A DNA stretch of 6,677 bases, from positions 1 to 6,677 of the forward strand of contig JAQVRG010000087.1 in assembly GCA_028701165.1 (NCBI GenBank). The letters are read 5' to 3'. Both the position numbers and the translations under genes were made by a program. Below the pieces are notes generated by a model. The model ran no database searches and had not been told where the DNA came from. It worked only from the letters and a program-made list of their open reading frames with translations. Positions 1 through 4,866 of this stretch are shown here, piece by piece. Source of the stretch: Eubacteriales bacterium (GTDB taxonomy: Bacteria > Bacillota > Clostridia > Christensenellales > CAG-138). The stretch's first letter is position 1. The number at the start of each line of letters is the position of its first letter.

Positions 1-8
1 TAACAATC

Positions 9-881
9 TCATCCGATAGGCTGAATGGCTGTGGCGTCCGCCATCAAGGCGTTAAAATCCGCGGCGCTCATCTTGGAGAGCACGCTGTTCATCGCGTCCT
101 TTAAGACGGTATTGCCTTTTTTGACGGAGATGCCGATGTTGATTTCTTCCGCCGAAACGGTAAAATCATCGCCGCTGTTGGCAAAGTCCAGAAGCTTCAT
201 ATCCGGATACACGATGAGCGCGCCCTGCGCCGTAGGCATGTCCGTGCAGACACAATCCACGGTTCCTGTTTCCAGCGCCATCAGCATCGCGGGCGCGGAC
301 TCGGCGGCGGGCTGTATGTTGGCGTTTTTGATCTGGGGCAGGCATACGTCGTACCAAATGGTGCCAAGCTGGCTGGTGCAGTTGCTGTTAAGCTCGGAGA
401 TACCCTTGGCGGAAGCAAGCGGGCTGTCGGCTTTTGTCAGGCACACGATGGAAGCATAGAGATACGGCCCCGCAAAATCGACCTGCTCGGCGCGCTCCGC
501 CGTCATGGACTGCCCCGCGATGACCGCGTCTACCGTGCCGTTTTGCACAGCCGGCACCAGCGAATCCCAGTCAAGCCGCATGATTTCCAGCTTCCAGCCG
601 TTCGCTTCACAGAGCTTTTTGGCTGTCATAACGTCGTAGCCGTTCGCGTATTCGCCTTCGGCGTTGGTTATGGGCACCGCGCCGTTGGAATCGTCCGGCT
701 GTGACCAGTTATACGGCGCGTAGGCGCATTCCATCGCGACGGTTAAAACGCCGTCCTCCACGCCGGTGGCGCTTGCTGCGGGGGTCGCCGCCGACGCGGC
801 GGGCTTTGCGGCACACGCGCTCATCAAGGGCACGAGCAGCAGTGCAACTAGAATGGTTACGTTTCTTTTTAACGTTTTCAT
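9..881 (-). CDS. Amino-acid ABC transporter substrate-binding lipoprotein, predicted lysine-binding
   Basis: This 290-residue protein is an extracellular solute-binding protein of family 3 (PBPb fold) that captures an amino acid outside the membrane and hands it to an ABC permease. Residues 1-23 form a lipoprotein signal peptide: basic KTLKR, a hydrophobic run, then lipobox LMSAC with Cys23 as the lipidated residue, followed by an Ala/Pro-rich linker (24-40). The mature domain starts at LTVAMECAYAPYNW (46-59) and contains the family signature DSLVPAVQNGTVDAVIAG (106-123), then QSMTAERAEQVDFAGPY (124-140), where Arg130 is the likely carboxylate ligand, and VCTDMPTA (211-218), where Asp214 likely contacts the amino group. 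The ATG (879-881) has a purine-rich AAGGAAGGGA site about 10 bases upstream. A lysine riboswitch in its leader makes lysine the predicted substrate; that is inference from regulation, not from the binding pocket. Seven Cys besides Cys23 are unusual for an exported domain and fit an anaerobe. Permease and ATPase genes are not in the window and may follow beyond position 1. Confidence 0.93.
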   Translation of the reverse strand: MKTLKRNVTILVALLLVPLMSACAAKPAASAATPAASATGVEDGVLTVAMECAYAPYNWSQPDDSNGAVPITNAEGEYANGYDVMTAKKLCEANGWKLEIMRLDWDSLVPAVQNGTVDAVIAGQSMTAERAEQVDFAGPYLYASIVCLTKADSPLASAKGISELNSNCTSQLGTIWYDVCLPQIKNANIQPAAESAPAMLMALETGTVDCVCTDMPTAQGALIVYPDMKLLDFANSGDDFTVSAEEINIGISVKKGNTVLKDAMNSVLSKMSAADFNALMADATAIQPIG

Positions 882-940
882 AGATTGGATTCCCTTCCTT
901 TTCTTAGAATGATGGGGGACGTATCCATCGTCTCCCGAAT

Positions 941-972
941 CAAAAAATGGATCGCTTTGTCAGGCGATCCAT
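941..972 (-). terminator. Intrinsic terminator of the lysine riboswitch (expression platform)
   Basis: On the minus strand a perfect 9-bp stem, AUGGAUCGC (972-964) with GCGAUCCAU (955-947), closes an 8-base loop (963-956) and runs into a U tract (947-942). It lies between the aptamer and the transporter gene, 60 bases before the start codon. Its 5' arm can instead pair with the 3' side of aptamer helix P1: GCG-CU-AUCAAUGG (1030-1018) against CCAUGGAUCGC (974-964), with one 2-base bulge and one mismatch. Terminator and antiterminator are therefore mutually exclusive, as expected for a switch that stops transcription when lysine is bound. Confidence 0.9.
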
Positions 973-1022
973 GGAGATTGCGGAAGGGAAAAGCGCGGTG
1001 CTTTCATATCCGAACAACCATT

Positions 1023-1185
1023 GATAGCGCTTCACAAAGCTGGCTTTGTGACAGTCCGACGGATATTGTCCGGCGACCCAGCCATGGAAGGTCAGGCACC
1101 CCTCCACGCTTCGGCGGCGATCCCTTTCCGTTCCGGCGGCTGCCTGCCCTTGCCGGAGCGTACTGATGAACGTCGCGCCTCTATC
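1023..1185 (-). promoter_or_regulatory. Lysine riboswitch (L-box) aptamer
   Basis: The leader RNA of the transporter gene carries the conserved L-box core in order: GAUAGAGGCGCGACG (from 1185), the AGUA turn, GGAAAGGGAUCGCCG..GAAG, GGCUGGGUCGCC, GGACUGUCAC and GAAGCGCUAUC (to 1023). P1 pairs GAUAG (1185-1181) with CUAUC (1027-1023). P2 is UCCGGC/GCCGGA (1157-1152 with 1137-1132) around a 14-base loop. P3 is CGUGGA/UCCAUG. P5 is the perfect hairpin CACAAAGC-CA-GCUUUGUG. The P2 loop CAGGCA (minus strand of 1141-1146) is fully complementary to the P3 loop UGCCUG (minus strand of 1093-1098), the kissing-loop contact known from lysine aptamer structures. L-boxes normally repress lysine synthesis or uptake genes when lysine is plentiful; here the target is an amino-acid-binding lipoprotein. 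Recognition is from memory of the consensus, but core plus kissing loop plus a switching terminator leaves little doubt. Confidence 0.95.
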
Positions 1186-1205
1186 TAAGCGATTCAATTT
1201 TTGCC

Positions 1206-1234
1206 ATACTAGCATCTCGTACTGTGTATGTCAA
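1206..1234 (-). promoter_or_regulatory. Promoter of the riboswitch-transporter transcript
   Basis: Minus strand: a consensus -35 TTGACA (1234-1229), a 17-base spacer and -10 TAGTAT (1211-1206). Transcription would begin near 1199, about 14 bases before the aptamer helix P1 opens, so the whole riboswitch is in the leader. Housekeeping (sigma-A-type) promoter by inspection. Confidence 0.8.
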
Positions 1235-1237
1235 TGG

Positions 1238-1283
1238 TCTTTCGCGTAAAGATTTGTCAAACTTTGGCGTAAAGATTTGTCAA
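1238..1283. repeat. Two abutting 23-bp direct repeats upstream of the riboswitch promoter
   Basis: Units 1238-1260 and 1261-1283 match at 21 of 23 positions and share the unbroken 17-mer GCGTAAAGATTTGTCAA (1244-1260 and 1267-1283). Each unit also holds a short dyad, CTTT-N5-AAAG. The 23-bp period is close to two helical turns, so both copies face the same side of the DNA. They end 4 bp from the -35 element of the minus-strand promoter, a position typical of activator or repressor sites. On the minus strand each unit reads TTGACA at one end, so duplicated -35-like elements are an alternative reading. The binding protein, if any, is unknown. Confidence 0.7.
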
Positions 1284-1380
1284 TTTTACACATCGCTGCG
1301 CAAAGCCAGCGTTGCCGGATTCGCAGCAAACGGGCTGCTTTCCAAGCACTATAGCGGCGCGCGGCGCATCCTGCCCGGCC

Positions 1381-1409
1381 TTGCTTTTTAAATACAGCCT
1401 CACTATAAT
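1381..1409 (+). promoter_or_regulatory. Promoter of the ATPase-VWA operon
   Basis: A perfect -10 TATAAT (1404-1409) follows a weak -35 TTGCTT (1381-1386) after a 17-base spacer. The predicted start near 1416 leaves only about 15 bases before the first in-frame ATG (1431) and about 35 before ATG 1451, which has the good ribosome binding site. The interval 1284-1380 between this promoter and the direct repeats shows only two short inverted repeats (1294-1311 and 1323-1338) without T tracts, and no gene. Confidence 0.65.
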
Positions 1410-1450
1410 GGTGCATAATCTAAATCAAAAATGGAAACGGAGGTCTGCCC

Positions 1451-1549
1451 ATGGGCGAAGCCGCCACGCAAACGACGCGGCGCGCGCTGTGCGGTGTCGG
1501 ATGGGCGCTTGATTCGGATGGACGAAGCACTAAGCTTTTTGGAAGATGA
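1451..1549 (+). other. Possible 32-codon leader reading frame overlapping the ATPase start
   Basis: ATG 1451 sits 7 bases after GGAGG (1439-1443), the best ribosome binding site in the leader. Its frame (MGEAATQTTRRALCGVGWAL..., stop TGA 1547-1549) is not the ATPase frame. It ends 32 bases inside the ATPase counted from ATG 1518. It could be a leader peptide that couples translation to the ATPase by reinitiation, or the true ATPase N-terminus displaced by a one-base frameshift, natural or from sequencing. No homology is recognised, so protein-coding status is unproven. Confidence 0.35.
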
Positions 1550-2450
1550 AGGCCTCTCGCCGGGTTTGTTGCGGGATCTTAAAACCTTCCGCGCCGCGCA
1601 TCCTGCGCCTGTGGCTTTTGTTTCGCGCATACCCGCGCCCCGCTACAGGTATTATGGCCGTCGGGTGTGGGAGCAAGCGCTCACGGCGCTGCTGTGCGGC
1701 GAAAATCTGCTTCTTTCCGGTGGCAAGGCTACCGGGAAAAACGTGCTGGCAGAGAATCTTGCCATGGTGTTTGGGCGACCCGCGTGGAATGTGTCCTTGC
1801 ATGTGAATACGGACGCTTACGGGCTGATGGGTACGGACACACTCCGGGGCGGCGAGGTTTCCTTCCGACCAGGCCCTGTATGGCTGTGCGCCGCGCATGG
1901 CGGCTTTTGTATCCTTGACGAGGTGAATATGGCGCGCAACGAGGCGTTGGCAGTGCTGCACGCGGCGCTGGATCATCGCCGCGCCTTGGACGTTCCGGGC
2001 TACGAGCGGCTGCCGCTTTGCGAGGAGACGCGCTTTATCGGCACCATGAACTACGGCTACGCAGGAACCCGCGAGCTCAACGAGGCGCTGACCTCTCGCT
2101 TTGCGGTGCTCCATATGCCTACGATCTCCGCGGAGAACTTGACGCTGCTGCTGCGCCGCGAGTTTCCCACGCTGCGCCCTCGCGCCGTAGAGATTTTGAC
2201 CAGCCTGTTCTTCGATCTTGAAAAGAAGTGCGCGAACGCGGAGATCACCTCTCGCGCGTTGGATTTGCGAGGACTATTGGATGCTGTAGACATGATGCGC
2301 CATGGCCTTTCACCGGACGCGGCGCTTGCTATGGGGCTCACCAACAAGACCTTTGACGCTTATGAAAGGACGCTGGTGGAGGACGTAATTCGGGCGCGCA
2401 TCGGCGCGGGTACGAAGCCGGAAGGGCTGTTTTCCGACGGCGCAGTATGA
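1518..2450 (+). CDS. MoxR/CbbQ/NorQ-like AAA+ ATPase
   Basis: This AAA+ ATPase (310 residues from ATG 1518; 339 if from ATG 1431) belongs to the MoxR/CbbQ/NorQ group, ring-forming ATPases that work with a VWA partner to remodel proteins or insert metals. Numbering from 1518: Walker A is GGKATGKN (68-75), Walker B is FCILDE with Asp134 and Glu135, sensor 1 is Asn178 in GTMNYGY, the arginine finger is Arg194 in ALTSRF, and SRALDLRGL (245-253) is the sensor 2 region. The Walker A motif ends in Asn where most AAA+ proteins have Thr or Ser. Sequence resembling the family begins at about MDEALSFLEDEG, so ATG 1518 is preferred although it has no clear ribosome binding site; ATG 1431 has none either, and the strong site at 1439-1443 points to an out-of-frame ATG (1451). 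The stop overlaps the start of the VWA gene by ATGA, so the two are probably co-translated. The client protein is unknown. Confidence 0.88.
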   Translation: MDEALSFLEDEGLSPGLLRDLKTFRAAHPAPVAFVSRIPAPRYRYYGRRVWEQALTALLCGENLLLSGGKATGKNVLAENLAMVFGRPAWNVSLHVNTDAYGLMGTDTLRGGEVSFRPGPVWLCAAHGGFCILDEVNMARNEALAVLHAALDHRRALDVPGYERLPLCEETRFIGTMNYGYAGTRELNEALTSRFAVLHMPTISAENLTLLLRREFPTLRPRAVEILTSLFFDLEKKCANAEITSRALDLRGLLDAVDMMRHGLSPDAALAMGLTNKTFDAYERTLVEDVIRARIGAGTKPEGLFSDGAV

Positions 2451-4165
2451 AAGAGCTTCCTTCGGACGCCGCAGGTATACGCCGCGCCCGCAATCAGGTT
2501 TGGACGGGAGCGGGGCGCTACGGCTACGAGCCGGCGTTCGTGTCGTCTTATCTATATTTGAACACCATCATGGGTCTTTCGGACGCGTTCCACGGCGACG
2601 CCGCGTTACAGGCGCTTTTTGCGCACTGGGCGGGGGATCGCTGCGAGAGCGTCTACGATTCGTTCGCATGGCTGCTGTTGGAGAGCGAAGCCTACCGGCG
2701 CGCGCTGCCCACGCGCCCGGCGCTTGAGGAGCTGCGCCGCCTTTTTGCGGATGAATTTCTAGAGGGCGTAGAGTGGCACAGCCGCGCGGAAAGCTACGGG
2801 CGCGCCCTACTTTGCAGAAGTATGCAGGAGGCGCACTGGCGCGTCGCGCTGGGGAAGACGCCCGGGCTTCTCTTCCCGCGGGAGAAGCGTCTCTTTGCCG
2901 CTATGCAGTCAGCTTCGGCGCTTACGGGCGCGGCACTGGAGGACGCCGTGCTCGCGCTTTTGCGGAAATATTTCGGATTTCACGGCGTTGTGCGCCCCCT
3001 CGTACTGCGTTCGTACACCGGAAGCTTTCTCCTTTGGCTTCGGCGGATGCTCTTCGGCTCCCGCGCCGGTACGGATAAGCTGCTGCTGCGGCAAGAGGAG
3101 CACGTTGAGAAAAGCGACGGCGACAAGGCGGAGCGGCGGGGCATACTGAAGCTTCTCGCAACGGATGCGACGGCGGATCTTGCGTATATCGAAAGCTGCT
3201 TTGGCCGTCCGTCGCTTCCTCCCGGACAAATCGCCGCGTTGGAGCACGAACTGTGCCGCGGCGGGCATCAGGGCTGCCATTTGTATTTTACCGCCGGCGA
3301 CGCTGCAAACGAACCGCAAGGCTACGAGGCGAGGCGCGTGGCTGCGGAAAGCGCACAGCAGGCGCGGCGCAACTGCGCACGCTACGCAGCGAACAGGGCT
3401 TTGTATGAAAGCACCGTTCGCCGTTTGACGGAACGGCTTCGAAGCGCCCTCGTTCCCCAGCGCCATCTGGATGGGGACGCGGCGCGCTGGGGGCGTTTGG
3501 ATTCGCGGCGGGCTTGGCGCGCCGTGGCGTTGGAGGATGAACGGGTTTTTCAGCAGCCGGAGGACGCGCCGCAGTCGGAATGGGCGGTAGAACTGCTGTT
3601 GGACGCCTCCGCCTCCCGTATGAACGAGCAGGAAACCATCGCCGCCCAAGGCTGCGTTTTGGCGGAAAGTCTGCGGCGCTGCGGCGTGGCGGTGCAGGTA
3701 GAAAGCTTTTGCTCCTTGCGGGGCTATACCGTGCTGCGCACATTGAAGAGCTGGCGCGATGAGGACGGCACGCGGCGCATACTGCGCTATTCCGCCGCCG
3801 GATGGAACCGGGACGCCCTTGCTTTGCGCGCCGCGGCGCGGCACATGGAGGAGATGTCCGGCTCGCACCGCAGGCTGCTCCTCGTGCTTACCGACGCCAG
3901 CCCGAACGATTCGTGGCCGCTCAACCGCGGCGCGATGCGGCTTCGGCGGGATTACGGCGGCAAAGCAGGCGTCATCGACACGGCAGAAGCCGTGCGTGAC
4001 CTTGAACGGCAGGGTGTCCGATGCGCTGCGATCTTCACCGGTTTGGACGCCGCGTGGCATGACGCGGAAACGATCTATGGCGTGCGCTTAGCGAGAATTT
4101 GCGACATGAGCGAGCTGGCCGCCGCAGCGGGCGCGCTGCTGGAGAGGGAGCTGTCCGCGCCCTAA
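2447..4165 (+). CDS. VWA-domain protein, NorD/CobT-like partner of the AAA+ ATPase
   Basis: This 572-residue cytoplasmic protein (no signal peptide or clear membrane helix) carries a C-terminal von Willebrand A domain from about residue 378. The metal-ion-dependent adhesion site is intact: DASAS (386-390), an Asn-Arg-Asp loop at 454-456, and LTDASPND (481-488) with Asp483. The LTDxxPND and DYGGKAGVIDTAEAV pattern is that of NorD (nitric oxide reductase activation) and CobT-type proteins rather than of adhesins. Residues 1-375 are largely helical by composition, with a charged stretch (216-232) and an Arg/Ala-rich helix (295-335); I recognise no separate domain there. Its ATG overlaps the ATPase stop by 4 bp, so it is likely translated by coupling. 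NorQ-NorD, CbbQ-CbbO and MoxR-VWA pairs activate metalloenzymes, but no reductase, Rubisco or chelatase gene is visible here, so the role is open. No intrinsic terminator follows; the gene converges on the hip block. Confidence 0.88.
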   Translation: MKELPSDAAGIRRARNQVWTGAGRYGYEPAFVSSYLYLNTIMGLSDAFHGDAALQALFAHWAGDRCESVYDSFAWLLLESEAYRRALPTRPALEELRRLFADEFLEGVEWHSRAESYGRALLCRSMQEAHWRVALGKTPGLLFPREKRLFAAMQSASALTGAALEDAVLALLRKYFGFHGVVRPLVLRSYTGSFLLWLRRMLFGSRAGTDKLLLRQEEHVEKSDGDKAERRGILKLLATDATADLAYIESCFGRPSLPPGQIAALEHELCRGGHQGCHLYFTAGDAANEPQGYEARRVAAESAQQARRNCARYAANRALYESTVRRLTERLRSALVPQRHLDGDAARWGRLDSRRAWRAVALEDERVFQQPEDAPQSEWAVELLLDASASRMNEQETIAAQGCVLAESLRRCGVAVQVESFCSLRGYTVLRTLKSWRDEDGTRRILRYSAAGWNRDALALRAAARHMEEMSGSHRRLLLVLTDASPNDSWPLNRGAMRLRRDYGGKAGVIDTAEAVRDLERQGVRCAAIFTGLDAAWHDAETIYGVRLARICDMSELAAAAGALLERELSAP

Positions 4166-4169
4166 ACAA

Positions 4170-4342
4170 CAGGAAGATGATACGGTTCGCGTATGGATGC
4201 GCCCTTCATGCAGGTTCTATCTCAATGATGTGACGACATTTCCTTTGCTTTCGGTGACAAACAATCGCCCGATCAGCGACGGCGGCTCGTTTCGCCAATT
4301 TTCATATACGCAGATGCTTTTTTGCGCGCCGGATCGCATCAT
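4170..4342 (-). pseudogene. Degraded 5' remnant of a hipA-like toxin gene
   Basis: Directly after the HipB-like gene, with an ATGA overlap (ATG 4342-4340, or the adjacent in-frame ATG 4339-4337), a minus-strand frame encodes 41 residues before a TAG at 4219-4217. Residues 9-33 (SICVYENWRN, then PSLIGRLFVTESKGN) match the start of HipA-like kinases that accompany this XRE subfamily, where the pattern is (I)xVYxDWxxLxxPxLxGxLxxxxxRGKExFSFEYDxxWL. After VVTS the matching sequence continues in another frame as EIEPA, a TGA where Trp is expected, then RAHPYAN. This fits one lost T plus a TGG-to-TGA change. The match fades around 4175, next to the VWA stop codon at 4163-4165, and the catalytic kinase domain (several hundred residues) is absent. 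Assignment is from remembered family pattern, not a search; the operon position supports it strongly. Confidence 0.72.
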
Positions 4343-4662
4343 TCTTCACCTTTCTTGGGCGCTCGTTTGCGGACGGGCAGCTCCAAATCCTGTAGTTTTC
4401 TTCCCAGCGCGTCGTCCTTGGCAACGAGCAAAAGATCCGCATCCATATTGTTGAGCGCGTGCAAGATCGCCGCATACGCGCCCATCGCGACGGAGGGCGC
4501 GCCCTTTTCGACTGCCCATACGGTTGCGCGGCTGACGCCCGCGCGTTCCGCGACCAAGCTGGCGGAAATCCTGCGGCGCAGTCTCGCAAGCTTGATCTGT
4601 TCCCCCATCTGCGATAGTATCTGCTGCGTGTGCGGCAGCAATACAACGGCTTTTCTTGGCAC
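4339..4662 (-). CDS. HipB-like XRE-family transcriptional regulator (orphan antitoxin)
   Basis: This 107-residue DNA-binding protein has a Cro/C1-type helix-turn-helix: the helices fall in MGEQIKLARLRRRISASLVA (19-38) and ERAGVSRATVWAVEKG (39-54), followed by PSVAMGAYAAILHAL (56-70). The tail DDALGRKLQDLELPVRKRAPKK (83-104) is typical of XRE proteins encoded directly before hipA-like toxins. Translation starts at GTG (4662-4660) with GGAGGG (4676-4671) 8 bases upstream. The stop overlaps the hipA remnant by ATGA, the normal hipBA arrangement. It has its own promoter with a palindrome over the -10, so autorepression is likely. The frame is undamaged even though the toxin partner is destroyed, so it may survive as a free regulator or be recently orphaned. 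Exact HipB assignment rather than generic XRE rests on the tail and neighbour. Confidence 0.85.
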   Translation of the reverse strand: MPRKAVVLLPHTQQILSQMGEQIKLARLRRRISASLVAERAGVSRATVWAVEKGAPSVAMGAYAAILHALNNMDADLLLVAKDDALGRKLQDLELPVRKRAPKKGEE

Positions 4663-4682
4663 AGGCGGCTCCCTCCAATACG

Positions 4683-4741
4683 TATAATGTTTATTATATT
4701 AAACGATACGGCTTCTATTGTCAATAATTATGAACATTATA
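4683..4741. repeat. Operator-like inverted repeats flanking the hipB promoter
   Basis: TATAATGTTTATTATA (4683-4698) is a perfect dyad, with 6-bp arms and a 4-base centre, overlapping the -10 and transcript start of the hipB promoter. A near copy on the opposite strand, TATAATGTTCATAA (4741-4728), matches its first 14 bases at 12 positions and lies just upstream of the -35. One site on each side of the promoter fits cooperative autorepression by the XRE protein. The second copy is a poorer palindrome, and the region is AT-rich, so part of the symmetry could be chance. Confidence 0.6.
4696..4724 (-). promoter_or_regulatory. Promoter of the hipB-like gene
   Basis: Minus strand: -35 TTGACA (4724-4719), 17-base spacer, -10 TAATAT (4701-4696), giving a start near 4689, about 27 bases before the GTG start codon. 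A TATAAT three bases further along is an alternative -10 with a less favourable 20-base spacer. Confidence 0.75.
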
Positions 4742-4778
4742 GTGCCGTTGCATACGTCTTTGCAGATTGCAGTTTCGT

Positions 4779-4807
4779 TTGACGTTCCGCGCGCAAGCGT
4801 ATAGAAT
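4779..4807 (+). promoter_or_regulatory. Promoter of the secreted cysteine peptidase gene
   Basis: Plus strand: -35 TTGACG (4779-4784), 17-base spacer, -10 TAGAAT (4802-4807); each hexamer matches the consensus at 5 of 6 positions. Transcription is predicted to begin near 4814, inside the hairpin 4810-4830, about 50 bases before the ATG at 4867. Confidence 0.78.
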
Positions 4808-4809
4808 AA

Positions 4810-4830
4810 AAAGGACGAATATCGTCCTTT
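4810..4830. other. Perfect hairpin at the predicted transcript start, terminator-like on the minus strand
   Basis: AAAGGACGA (4810-4818) and TCGTCCTTT (4822-4830) form a 9-bp perfect inverted repeat around a 3-base loop. On the plus strand it would fold at the extreme 5' end of the peptidase mRNA, where such stems often protect transcripts. On the minus strand the stem is followed by TTTTTATT, so it could also act as an intrinsic terminator that shields the hipB promoter from antisense transcription. An operator for a repressor is a third reading. Confidence 0.6.
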
Positions 4831-4866
4831 GTTTGTAGACAATCTTTTTACCTTGAGGTGTACGCG

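Noticed and set aside
1294..1338. Two short inverted repeats (CGCTG/CAGCG and GCAGC/GCTGC)
   Set aside because: Five-bp arms with no following T tract in GC-rich DNA are expected by chance; not called as terminators or operators.
1535..1541. CTTTTTG as a programmed frameshift site joining ATG 1451 to the ATPase frame
   Set aside because: The required change is +1 (or -2), whereas slippery heptamers give -1. There is no stop or rare codon in place to promote +1 slippage and no clear downstream stimulatory structure.
2909..4060. Long minus-strand reading frame (383 codons) opposite the VWA gene
   Set aside because: It is antisense to a protein with clear VWA motifs and an operon-coupled start. 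Its Arg/Pro/Ala-rich translation is typical of the mirror frame of GC-rich coding DNA, and it shows no domain.
4197..4454. Plus-strand 85-codon frame over the hip block
   Set aside because: It is antisense to the XRE gene and hipA remnant, which are supported by family motifs, and it has no ribosome binding site or domain.
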